From: Ministeria vibrans ATCC 50519
Lineage: Eukaryota > Opisthokonta > Filasterea
Assembly: GCA_943704425.1 (NCBI GenBank)
Contig: CALSCP010002820.1
Span: 1 to 42,127 of the forward strand
Direction of reading: 5' to 3'
DNA length: 42,127 nucleotides
Position numbers and translations under genes: made by a program. Numbering within the stretch: position 1 is the stretch's first letter; every line of letters begins with the position of its first letter. Below the pieces are notes generated by a model. That model searched no databases, was not told the origin of the DNA, and saw only the letters and a list, made by a program, of their open reading frames with translations. This document shows, in pieces, positions 22,504 through 31,738 of the stretch.

Positions 22504-25500
22504 CTACAGGTCCAATTGCGATGGATCGTTGTGCGCAGATTTGAGAGAGAGGGCATCGGCCTCGGCTTTGGCCAGGCGCTCCTTAAGAGCACCCATTTCG
22601 TCCTTGAGACGCTCGACAATCATCTGGTAGTCACTGGCGACTTCTTCACGGGTGTCGACAAGCTCACGCTCTAGATTGGCATTGCGCACGCGCAGTGCAG
22701 CATTCTCACGCAGAAGACGAGACACAGTGTCGGTGACGCCCCGCTTGTCGCGGCGTGCATGGCCATCCTCGGCATCCTTCAACACCAGATACTACACACA
22801 ATGTATTGTGTCACTAATTAATTCTATGTCTGTGGGTGCGTACCTCCTCTGCATACGAATCCAGTCTGTGCTCACTGAGCAACTCGGACGCATTGAGGCT
22901 CTGGTTGACAAGCATGAGCAGCAGCTCAATCTCCGAGTCCACCAAAGTCGTCTTGAGCACCTGAATGGCACTCTCAAAGTGCTTGCACTCGTGCAGTTCC
23001 CGCTCAGCGTGTTTCATCAGCGCAATCACACACCGGAACACCACAATCATTCCTATTCCCACACAGTGAGTGTCGTTTTTATCAATTTGTTTCTTTCTCC
23101 AAAACTATGTGTTTCTCTGACTCTCTCTATTTATTACTTTGTTTCTATGTGTTTCTCTGACTCTCTCTATTACTTTGTTTCTTTCCCCTCTCTCACTTTT
23201 TAATTGCTATAACTATGCTTCTTTCTCCTCCCTCTATAATACTTTGTTTCTTTCTCCTCTCTCTCTATCACTTTGTTTCTTTCTTTCTCTTTCTCTTTCT
23301 GTCTCTATTTGTTCTCTCCATTTCTCTCTCTGTGTGTGCTGTACCTTGAGAAAGAACTCCGTCAAAAACACGCAAAACAAAGGGAAAGGGGAATTGTGAG
23401 CTAAACAGCGTCAGGAACCAACTTCCCGCGTACAAAAATGGAGCAACTCCTACACGCACGAGCACGTTATCAGTCCTGTCTTCCTGTCTTCCTCTCGGTC
23501 CCTCTTTGTCGCTCACCCCCACCTCTTTCTCTCTTTCTCTCTGTCACTTTGTGTTTTTCTCCCTCCTTTCAAACTCTCACTTTGTTTCTTTCTCCCTCCT
23601 TTCTCTCTCTCTCAGTTTTAGTGTACCAAGTGACTCAAGATGGTGGTGGAGTTCGGGAAGAAGGTCATAGAGGAGACGAGAAAACTGGTAGAGACGCACT
23701 TGAAGTGCCTCCATGTCAGGCATGTCTAAAAAAAATAGGGGGGGGGGGGGGGGGGCTCAATTAATGTCAACCGCGTTTGGTGTGCACAGTAATAGTACAG
23801 AGATCTCTTGTGCCGACTGAGCAGAGAAGATAGACAAAGACCTCAAAGGCATCGTGTTCGCTGAGGTGCATCAGGAGGAGACCGCCGACAAAGCTGAGGC
23901 CCTGGCAGTAGCCCATGGCCGGGTCGTACAGCGAGTAGGCGCGCATGAGCCGGAACAAAGCCCCCTGGCCTGCGCTGTCGGGACCCCCCTGAAACATCGG
24001 TAGGGACGGAAAAGTGCGCCCGATGTCTTGGCGGATTTGCCGGTCAAAAGAGCTCGTCTGGTCCACAAGAGAGTCGTACAGCGCATGTATGGTGGCGCTC
24101 TTGGGCGAGACGTCGTTGGGAAGAGGTGGTGAGGTGACGGGGGGTGCAGGAGCAACAAAGACGCGACGGCGAGCGAGCACACGCCAGACACGGCCACGCA
24201 TGCCGGGCGGAATTCCTTCTGCAATGAGAGAGCACAGGCGCTCGGGAGACACGTCGGTGTTGCTCGGGGTGGAAAGGGACGCTAGATGGATGTGCTCGGA
24301 CATGACACGGCGGTGGAAGGTGCGCCGACGGTAGCGCGCCGAGGATACGGGTGTAAGCGACGAGGGGCTGCGTGGTGTGGTGGGTCGCGAGCGGTCTTCG
24401 TCGTCCGTGGCAACGCCATCGTGCGAGTCCTTGCGCACAGGTGTAGACGGTACTGAAGAGAGTGCTAGATGAGCTCGCCCCCAGTCGGATCCGCGTCGTG
24501 CCAAGAGCGACGGTGTGCAGGGTGTTGCTGGTGCTGCTGTTGTGTCCACAGTGTGTTCCGACGTGGAAGCAGTGGTCTCGGTGATCTTGGTGGTGGCGCT
24601 GCTGTGTGACGAGAGACATCCGAGGCTCTTCTGCAGTGCCTCAGTAAACAAGTGTGGCGCATGCCCGTCACCACAAGCACTCAAAATGGGCTCCCAGAGT
24701 TCGGTGAGTCGCTGGAGCTCCACAGCTGAGCGGTACTCTCGTTCATTTTCAATGGCATTGCTCAGCGACCGTCGTGTGGTTGGGAATAGATTGTCCTCGG
24801 TGAGACTCTGGCGGCGGATCATGTGAACACGGGTCGCCAGTGGTACCTTTAAAAAACCAGTGTCAGAAGGAAAAGGGTGAATGTGTGAGAGGGCGCGTAT
24901 ACTGCGTGAGAGACTTGACTGCCCTGTGCGGCGGGTGCCGAGTCGTCCATGGCGGGGGGAATGAAGACATTCTGGGCATCGACGGGCGGAGTGCTGTTGT
25001 GGGTGTCATCGTGGGAGGGTACGCCGGGGATTTGAACGGAGAGAAAAATGGCTTGTCGCGAGGACGATGAGGTGGGTGAATCGGCAGTTGGAGAGTCGGC
25101 GCGGAGAGACAGTGCGCTAATGTCGTGTGAAGCGTCAGCTGCAACTGTATCTGTATCAAGGTCGCTTGTCTCTATTGAGCTGCTGGCGGCGGTGGCGCTG
25201 GCAGCGGTGGAATCGCTGCGTTGTTTGCTGCTGACAAGACTGTGGAGTGATTTGCGGAGCTGCTGAAAGGATTCGCTGAGAAAGCGGGTGTTGAGACGAG
25301 GTAGGTCGGTTGCGACGACCGCAGCAACAGCGGCGGCTGAGGTTGTCTCGGCCGCACCACTCTCTTCTCCTTCTTGCGCCTCCTGTTCCACAATTTGTTG
25401 CTGCTGTTGTTGATTGGCGACCCCTGGTGGTGATTCTGCGGTGCGCAGACCGAATGAGTAACGAAGGGCCGCTGAGAAGCGACGAGACGCAGAGGGGCGC

Positions 25501-26906
25501 GTTGTATTTGTAGTCGACGTAGAGTTGCTTGTTGTGGCTCTCATGGTGGTGGGAAGAGTGCGTCGCAGAGCGCTGACAATGAGTGCAACAATGTCTACGG
25601 GGGTAAACGCATCGGCCAGCATAGCACCCTCTTCGCGAACCCACTCGGCAATGGCAATCTCAACTGCATCGGCGTCTGTTGGCGACAGTGACGCCACGAG
25701 TTGGCGCACAACGTGGATCATGTCGGTGAAGGACGGTGTGCGATTGAGAGCGTCAAAGAGCTCGACGGACATTGCCTCAATCTCATCCTCGGTCATGGTC
25801 ATGGCGGTGCTGAGCGCGGCGGCGGTGGCTGCCATGGCCGACGACTCGGACAGTGACCGACGTCGTCTTCCTGCCGCTGTGCGACGAGGTGATCCTTGTT
25901 GTTGTTGTTGGCAGTGGTGTGAGGAGTCTGGCTCGACCAAAACAAAGTCATCAGAGAGAGAGAGCGATGACTCCTGACGAAGGCGTTGAGGCGATGCAAT
26001 AATGCTAACGTCGCCTTCGTCCTCGTGCTTCTCAGCTTGTGTCTTCAGGTAGACGGCTTCAAACAGTGCCGCGAGGTGGGTGCCCACTTGGTGCGTTGTA
26101 GCATCCAGCGGTTTAAAGACATGCGCTCGATAGATGGGAGAACGGTTTGTGACTGGTGGTAGAGGGCATATTGGTTAGTTTGGGGTTGGTGTGCTCTTGG
26201 TGGCGTTGGTATATACCGGATCTGGTGACGTAGACGAGACTGACAAAGGAGCTGTCGGAGGGGCGTACGCACGAGTGGACACGATAGACGTCGAAATCGC
26301 ACAGCGTTGCCTTGTCTGACGGCGATAACAGACGGATGCGACTCGTCGAGAGCGCCATGAGTGCTTGTGGAGCCTCGTTGCCCAGTGATGCAGGGATGCG
26401 CCTCATGACCGAGAGGGTTGCGGAGCGAATCGATTGTGCGTCGGCGCTGTCGCAATCAAGGGTGTACTCGCCAAGGTAGCCCATGAGAAAGACGTGCCGC
26501 TTCTTCCTATGGCGACTCTGTACACCGTCGGCAGTGAGAAGAGGGTGGTGTGCGACTTTTATGTGTACCTGTGCCGGCTGGTCGCCCCCAAGGTCGGGCG
26601 TTGAGGCGACAGTGTGTCGTTTTGGTTGAGGTCTGCAAATTTTCAAAAGCGGTTTGTTTTGAGTGAATAGAGGCCGGTGAACTGGACTTGTGTGGTTTGG
26701 AGCATACGAGAGAGTGGGTGAGGCTGTCGCTGAGCGTGCGCGGTCGACGGTTTCAAGAGGAACTTCCGTACTTGCGTGCGAAGACGCAATGGTAAACGCC
26801 CTTGGACGAGAGTGCCTGGGGAAGGGGCGGCGTGTGAGTTTGAGTGGGCCTTGTGTGGCGTGTTGTCCGCGCGTGTGTGGTTTTGGCGGGGTTCTTACTC
26901 GTCCAT
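22504..26906 (-). CDS. TBC1D1/4: TBC1D1/TBC1D4 (AS160)-like RabGAP with PTB and TBC domains
   Basis: GTPase-activating protein for Rab GTPases controlling vesicle traffic. Nine exons with consistent phases: 26906-26899, 26815-26569, 26517-26217, 26152-24903, 24846-23799, 23725-23627, 23449-23345, 23052-22844, 22791-22504; 1,184 aa, near the 1,168 and 1,298 aa of human TBC1D1 and TBC1D4. A PTB domain lies at about 95-215 ([10 protein letters not shown]; closing helix [12 protein letters not shown]). A Ser-rich, low-complexity linker follows. The TBC domain (about 813-1080) has the arginine finger ([10 protein letters not shown]) and glutamine finger (GYCQG), so it should be catalytic. [17 protein letters not shown] and [13 protein letters not shown] match the AS160 subgroup rather than generic TBC proteins. 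The C-terminal 80 residues form a coiled coil. RxRxxS-like sites in the linker could be kinase targets (inference). The 8-nt first coding exon is the least certain. Confidence 0.85.
23053..23344 (-). repeat. RabGAP intron 7 filled with pyrimidine repeats
   Basis: This 292-nt intron is mostly CTCT/TTTC sequence on the plus strand, with several degenerate copies of the motif ACTTTGTTTCTTTCTCC (for example near 23134, 23175, 23242 and 23271). The neighbouring intron 6 (23450-23626) has further copies, including an exact core at 23578-23595. Donor GTACAG and acceptor GAATAG on the minus strand bound it. Confidence 0.7.
23738..23755. repeat. Homopolymeric G18 tract in RabGAP intron 5
   Basis: Eighteen consecutive G on the plus strand. 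On the transcribed strand this is a C18 tract followed by TATTTTTTTTAG, so it acts as the pyrimidine tract before the acceptor of exon 6. The length is prone to sequencing error. Confidence 0.85.
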
Positions 26907-27019
26907 GATCAAGACAGACACGAAAAGAAGACTGAAGATTTGATTCACAATTATCAATCACAAACCGAACAGCGACAACACACCCAGCTCAGATCCACTT
27001 TCAGATCGAACACACGACC
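26907..27019. promoter_or_regulatory. Divergent promoter region, RabGAP / unknown gene
   Basis: A 113-bp gap between the start codon of the minus-strand RabGAP and the first ATG of the plus-strand unknown gene. No TATA box is evident. This is the second of three close divergent pairs in the window. The assignment is positional and depends on both inferred starts. Confidence 0.35.
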
Positions 27020-28000
27020 ATGGCAGCTAGTGGCACGCCCTTCAGTGACCGTAAGTAAGAACGTCGGTTCATTCCAACGGACACTACTGTGTCTTGCACA
27101 GTTCAAACGATGGCGTCTGGTGAGCCTCTTTGCATGTCTCACTGCTCCGCCAGTCAGCTGTCCCGAGGCAGGCAGGCAGCAAGCATTAGTCATCGCTTGA
27201 GCGGTGAGTTGGTTTGGTCGGCGTTTGTCGACTCTCAAAGTGAGTGATAATTATCGAAGACCTCGAAACAGTACTCAGTTTGACATTCGCCTTTTGTACA
27301 TTAGAATTCGTACGTCATCTCGATTCGCACGTTTGTCCACTGCTCACCCTGTCTTTTGAACTTTTTAGAGTCGGCGTTTGATCAGGAGAACTCGACAAAA
27401 GAAAGTAAGAAGCCTCTTTGTTTTGAGTCTGAACTCATTTCTTCTCCTTTGTGCAGGCTCGAGTACTACCGCTCTTCTCTTCGAATGTGAGTTTTTTCCA
27501 ATATGACTTTGATTCTCGCATCGACAGACACCACAAAGGCGCTCGATAAGATCCAAGCAGGAATGGAGACGCTCCTGCAAGAGAAACGTTAGTCCCAGCC
27601 CCAAATCAGTAGTCTCTCACCCTGTTCTATTCTCACAGCCAAGACTGTCGCTCTGTCGGGTCTGTCGCAGGAAAAGCTCGTCTCGCGCCTATGCATTGCC
27701 GGTATTCGGCGGTCGGGTATTGAGGACGCCGATTCGACTATGGACGGTCTCGGCACACCCTATCGTTTCACCAGTACTGTCGATACGAAGTCGATACACG
27801 AGCAGCCGCGCTTTATCGAGCATTTGCAGTCCCCAGGTGAGCTTTTTTTGCTTCCCTGCTTGTCTCTTACTGTGTGTAGATCATCCCGCGCGACCCTTCG
27901 TGGAACGGACCCTTTGGCGTCACCTGTAATCACACCCTGCTCTCGGCGCCCCAGGTCCATCTAGATGGCCGGTACCACTGACGTCGCCTTCAGCCGGATA
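27020..28000 (+). CDS. Unrecognised multi-exon gene, 3' end apparently degraded
   Basis: No family recognised. ATG at 27020 and a GTAAGT donor at 27051 begin a chain of small exons, nearly all joined in phase 1. Exons include an 18-nt one after TTGCACAG (TTCAAACGATGG...), one giving SAFDQENSTKE (about 27368-27402), one giving SSTTALLFE (about 27458-27486), one giving TTKALDKIQAGMETLLQEK (about 27529-27587), and a longer one (about 27641-27836) giving KTVALSGLSQEKLVSRLCI through FIEHLQSP. The exon at about 27169-27203 needs a weak GAG acceptor. After the donor at 27837 the continuation is ambiguous: one frame ends soon (RTLWRHL), while another reads IPRDPSWNGPFGVTCNHTLL to about 27980. A further open stretch (DVAFSRILQGERFKEASWPD, 27975-28094) is in a different frame. 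Frame breaks next to repeats suggest a decaying or truncated gene. End coordinate approximate. Confidence 0.4.
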
Positions 28001-28184
28001 CTCCAGGGCGAGCGGTTTAAAGAGGCGTCGTGGCCCGACCTTGCTGCCATCGTCGAACTCAATGCGGTCGACTCGCGCGAACAACCGGTTTAAACAACCC
28101 TGACGAGTTTTTTGTCTCAGGTCCAGCGCGTGTGTGTGTGTCTGCGCCAACTTTGCCTCCAACTACGACTGCGCCGCCTTTCTG

Positions 28185-29040
28185 TACACTTGTTTGAGTG
28201 AATGGCTCTTCTCGGAATGTTTTCTTCGGCTCATGCGGGGGTGAAGCAGCCGATTAGATTGTCTTGTACAATAAAGCTTTTGCCCTAGGACTTCCAAAAA
28301 AAACACCTTCCAAAAAAAAACTCGTTGACCTTTTTGTACCGCATCCCGGTGGAATATTAAATGTAGGGTCACCGGTTTACCCCAAACACGTTTTCAAGCT
28401 TGATTAAATGAAAACCTGAAAAATAGTGGGGTTCAAATATCCAAACCTGAAGCAATTAAGCCGTGTATTGATTCACAATTGGTTTGCTTATTTCGCCGTA
28501 TCAAATGTTCCAACATGTTTGTGTGTTACGTCGTTGATATCATGTGAAATAACACATATATTATACACACGTGCAAATATTCCATACGGCGAAATTCAGT
28601 ACAAACTACAAATATGCGGTCTACTCGAACCTTGCGAGCGCTCTGACGAAGAAACACATGACGACGTTTGTCTGCGAATGCAGTAGCAGACGAACTGGTG
28701 AAAGAAGGTTGCCAGATGAAAGGCACAAGTATCTTCAGTTTGAGGACGCTGCAAGATGAGAGAAGAGAAGGGCAATATCAAGGTGTGAGATAGGCAGTGT
28801 GCAGATCGACCGTCAAACACTGGTGCCAAGGGACACGGACGAAGGCATATGACAGGCCTGGTACGCGCGACGCGAAGCGAGAGTAGCTCTCGGAATTTGT
28901 GAACAACGGCCCCTTTGTTTTTTGAAAGCCCTTAGGGCAAAAACGACAATCTACTTAGCCATCCAAAGCGGCTGTTTCACCCCCGCATGAGCCGAAGCGA
29001 ACATTCCGGAAGACTTGTATTATTCATCCAAGCAAGTGTA
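28185..29040. repeat. Long imperfect inverted repeat, about 120-bp arms around a 610-bp A/T-rich core
   Basis: The left arm (28185-28303) and right arm (28917-29040) are reverse complements with gaps, roughly 80% alike by eye. They share a perfect 22-bp block (28224-28245 against 28976-28997) and flanking matches such as CGGAATGTT and TTTTGCCCTA. The core is A/T-rich and non-coding by inspection, and contains a second perfect 12-bp inverted repeat, ATTTCGCCGTAT (28490-28501 / 28584-28595). The left arm contains an AATAAA sequence (28270-28275) and ends in short A runs (CTTCCAAAAAAAA). A similar GACTTCC-plus-A-run string follows the right arm at 29096. Possible readings are a decayed MITE-like or foldback element, or two inverted copies of a transcript 3' end. 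No transposase is seen. Confidence 0.7.
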
Positions 29041-29101
29041 TCTCTCAGCAGCCGATGACGCCTCCTGATTTTTGGAAGTTCTAAGTAGCCAGGGGGACTT
29101 C

Positions 29102-29102
<1 letters not shown>

Positions 29103-29155
<53 letters not shown>
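29103..29155. repeat. A53 homopolymer
   Basis: Fifty-three consecutive A immediately after GGGGGACTTCC, just outside the right arm of the inverted repeat. It may be the poly(A) tail of a retroposed copy, or simple expansion. It is far longer than any other A run in the window, and exact length is unreliable. Confidence 0.9.
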
Positions 29156-29156
<1 letters not shown>

Positions 29157-29178
29157 GTAACAAAACGAAAAGAGTATC

Positions 29179-29380
29179 AGTACCTTCTCAGAATGGCTTG
29201 GTCGGTGGTCCAGGTAAGCGGAAGCAAGAAGAACAACTGTCTCTGCTGCATGTCGTCCCTTCTGCCGTCGTCGACATCCGCAGACTTCATCAGACGCACA
29301 AACGATTCCACATGCTCCGCCGTCAGCTGCTTCTCCTTTGTCATCCCTCGTATTCTCTTGGCCAATGCATCCAGTTCCAT
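29179..29380 (-). CDS. Unrecognised single coding exon of a truncated gene
   Basis: An open exon starting MELDALAKRIRGMTKEKQL and ending LTWTTDQAILRR before a GTACTG donor (on the minus strand), the donor type preferred in this genome. Upstream on the same strand, a GAAG|GTAAGC donor near 29491 and a TTTCTAATTTCTTGAGGGTAG acceptor just before the exon suggest a spliced 5' leader, or a further coding exon (an open stretch there reads HGFIERVKGRR). Charged, helical composition is seen. No following exon is found, because the strand then runs into the T53 tract and the inverted-repeat zone. I do not recognise the family; an N-terminal helical-bundle module is possible. It may be cut off by the repeat insertion or by an assembly fault. 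Confidence 0.4.
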
Positions 29381-29628
29381 GGCGCCGAATATACCCCTAC
29401 CCTCAAGAAATTAGAAAAAAGAAGAAAAAAAAATGAAAAAAATGAATTAAATTTTTTGTTTTGAATAAACTTAACGTCTTGAAGGTGCTTACCTTCGCCG
29501 ACCCTTCACTCGCTCAATAAATCCATGCGTAGTACAACTTTTAAACTCCCCTCCCCAAGAATCAAGGATCAACTGAACATTTTTATCTCAGAATAGATTG
29601 CGTTTGTAACAAGCATAACTTTGTTTGT
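29381..29628. other. Gap between GlnRS stop and the truncated exon
   Basis: About 250 bp, A/T-rich. It should contain the 3' untranslated region of the minus-strand GlnRS half and the promoter or leader of the truncated minus-strand exon. A strong GTAAGC donor lies near 29491 on the minus strand. Nothing else is recognised. Confidence 0.4.
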
Positions 29629-30149
29629 TTACTTCTTGGCCTGCTTTCCTTTGTCCTCCTTCAGACCCACAATCTGGTTGAACACCATGCGTTCGGGCGT
29701 GGTGAGGGAGTCAACGGTAAAGAAGCCGGTGCGCTCAAACTGAAAGCGATCGAGCACGGCCGCCTTGGTCAGGTAGCGGTCGGCGAGCGCCTGCTCGTGC
29801 AACACCATGGCGTTGGGGTTGATGTCGGAAAGCCATCCCTCGGGCACGCTCTCCTTGTCTTCCGGGAACTTGTGCAGGAAAAGCACGTTGATCATGCGCA
29901 CGGTCACTTCGCAAGGATTGCTCACCCAGTGCACAAATGCCTAAGTTGAACGAGTGGGCGTTGAGTAAAAAGCGTACATGACACACACGCGACGCATACC
30001 TTGGGCTTGTTCTCAGGGGTAGCAACGGCATGCGAGCACACAAGCTCAGTAATTTCACCAGACGCAGAGCGCTCGACCTTCTCGACAGTCAGGACGAGTC
30101 CAGCGTAGCTACAAGAGAATGTGTAAACACACACAAAAGACACACGGAA

Positions 30150-30189
<40 letters not shown>

Positions 30190-31414
30190 TCACATACACA
30201 TACACACACAAAGACAAAAAAAGACACGCAACACATTTGGTTATAAAGAAGTTTGTTCGTACCGAAGACCAACCGACTGATTGGGCGTGAGTCGACGGTA
30301 GCCCTTCTCAGGCGCGTCGCTAAAGTCAGTGCGCTCAATGTACAGCGGATTGGAGAGGGTAATCTACAACGATAAAAAGGGTCAGTGAGGACGAAAGTGA
30401 AAGGGCAAAAAAGGAACCTCGTGCGTGTCCAGGTCAGTGTCCGAGTCGGGCAGATTGCGCACAGTGAGAGTAGATGGTCCCGAAAGCGCATTCGACAGAG
30501 TGATCTTGAGCGGATCGAGAACAACCTACACCACATACCCCATGTGCTTGAGTGGGTCTATCTCATACAAGCAAACAACATACCATGGTGCGGGCTGCGG
30601 TGGGGTTAAGGTACTCGCGTGCCGATGCCTCCAGCTGCGCCGGTTCGACCGATACACTCTGTTCGGTGATACCGACCTTCTCCACAAAAGCTACAAACCA
30701 ATAAAAAAAAAATCAATGAATCGTATAGCTCTCGATGTGCAGAGATCCCGCGTACCGTTGATGGCCTCGGGCGGGAATCCCCTGCGTCGCAGTCCCATGA
30801 GAGTGTGCAGTCGCGGGTCGTCCCAGTCGCTCACCACACCCTCAACAATCAGTTTCTGTTCGAAATAAGAATGTGAGTGTGTGTCAGTCTCTCAAACTCT
30901 CTTGAGCACATACAGCGAAAAAAAAAAAAAGATCTGACCTGGATTTTGCGCTTGCTAAGCAAAGTGTGCTGGATGCTCAGTCGACCGTACTCCCACTGGA
31001 CCGGACAGTAGATCTGCAAATTTCCCCATTCTCATTAAGCGTCTTTCGTTCTTTTTCCTCTCTGTCACTTTGCTGCTCGTACGTTCAGGTGATTGCAGAG
31101 CCAGTAGTATGTGGGTCGGCGGATTTGGAATTCCTTAGTGCACAGCGAGTGGGTGATGTCCTCGAGAGAATCGACAAGGCAGTGCGAATAGTCGTACGTT
31201 GGATACACACACCTAAAACACAGAGATGAAACGGAGAGAGAAATAAATCAGTAACAGCAAAAAGTGACAAAAATTATGCTTATAAATGTCAAAATGAGTA
31301 CCATTTGTCACCAGACTTGAAGTGATGGCAGAACTTGATGCGATAGGCAATGGGGTCACGCTTGCCATCGGCCATGGTGTGTTTGAGACGCAGAGTCGCA
31401 ACGCCCTCGTCCAC
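29629..31414 (-). CDS. QARS1: Glutaminyl-tRNA synthetase, C-terminal half only (5' lost)
   Basis: Class I aminoacyl-tRNA synthetase that charges tRNA-Gln in the cytosol. Nine exons in phase: 31414-31302, 31212-31083, 31013-30939, 30855-30756, 30690-30584, 30525-30418, 30363-30263, 30108-30000, 29940-29629; 384 residues to the stop. The sequence runs from [10 protein letters not shown] through [25 protein letters not shown] and the KMSKS-equivalent LLSKRKIQ. It then covers the anticodon-binding beta-barrels ([26 protein letters not shown]) and ends with the conserved [11 protein letters not shown]. The N-terminal part, including the HIGH motif and acceptor-stem domain (roughly half of a normal protein of about 775 aa), is absent. 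Instead, exon 31414-31302 follows an intron whose upstream exon encodes ornithine aminotransferase. Alone this half cannot form aminoacyl-adenylate. Confidence 0.93.
30149..30190. repeat. (AC)n-(AT)n microsatellite in GlnRS intron
   Basis: About 13 AC dinucleotides run directly into about eight AT dinucleotides, inside the intron between GlnRS exons 30263-30363 and 30000-30108. Shorter CA-rich stretches flank it. Confidence 0.85.
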
Positions 31415-31738
31415 CTACACATACCACTGGATTAGACTGAGAAAGCGGGAAAGAAAGAGAGAGAGAGAGAGAGGAGGGAGAAAGAAACAAAGTGATAGAG
31501 AGAAAGGAGGGAGAAAGAAACAAAGTGATAGAGAGAGGGGAGGGAGAAAGAAACAAAGTGATAGAGAGAGAGGAGGGAGAAAGAAACAAAGTGATAGAGA
31601 GAGGGGAGGGAGAAAGAAACAAAGTGATAGAGAGAGGGGAGGGAGAAAGAAACAAAATGATAGAGAGGAAGGAGAAAGAAACAAAGTGATAGAGGGAAAT
31701 GAGGGAGAAAAAAACAAAGTAATAGAGAGAGAGCACAC
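31415..31738 (-). repeat. Junction intron with about eight copies of a 33-bp minisatellite
   Basis: This 324-nt intron joins the ornithine aminotransferase half to the GlnRS half. Positions 31473-31733 hold about eight tandem copies of a unit beginning GGAGGGAGAAAGAAACAAAG and ending TGATAGAGAGAG (33 bp, small differences between copies). On the transcribed strand the unit is pyrimidine-rich. The donor GTGTGC is unlike most others in the window; the acceptor is GTGTAG. The same unit occurs singly in other introns, so this is the largest array of a dispersed family and an obvious place for recombination or misassembly. Confidence 0.85.

Noticed and set aside
23139-23764. Plus-strand Leu/Ser-rich frames in the RabGAP introns
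   Set aside because: Low-complexity pyrimidine repeats read as protein; the minus-strand exons here match the TBC domain.
28430-28445. GGTTCAAATATCC considered as a tRNA or SINE B-box
   Set aside because: One base too long for the consensus, no A-box at the right distance, and no cloverleaf visible.
28616-28759. Short frame (NLASALTKKHMTTF...) in the repeat core as a transposase remnant
   Set aside because: No recognisable catalytic motif and too short to support; left as non-coding core of the inverted repeat.
29072-29464. Open frame with a long polyLys run
   Set aside because: It is created by the A53 homopolymer; no coding support.
31473-31733. Tandem array considered as a CRISPR
   Set aside because: Units are directly adjacent with no unique spacers, and the context is a eukaryotic intron.
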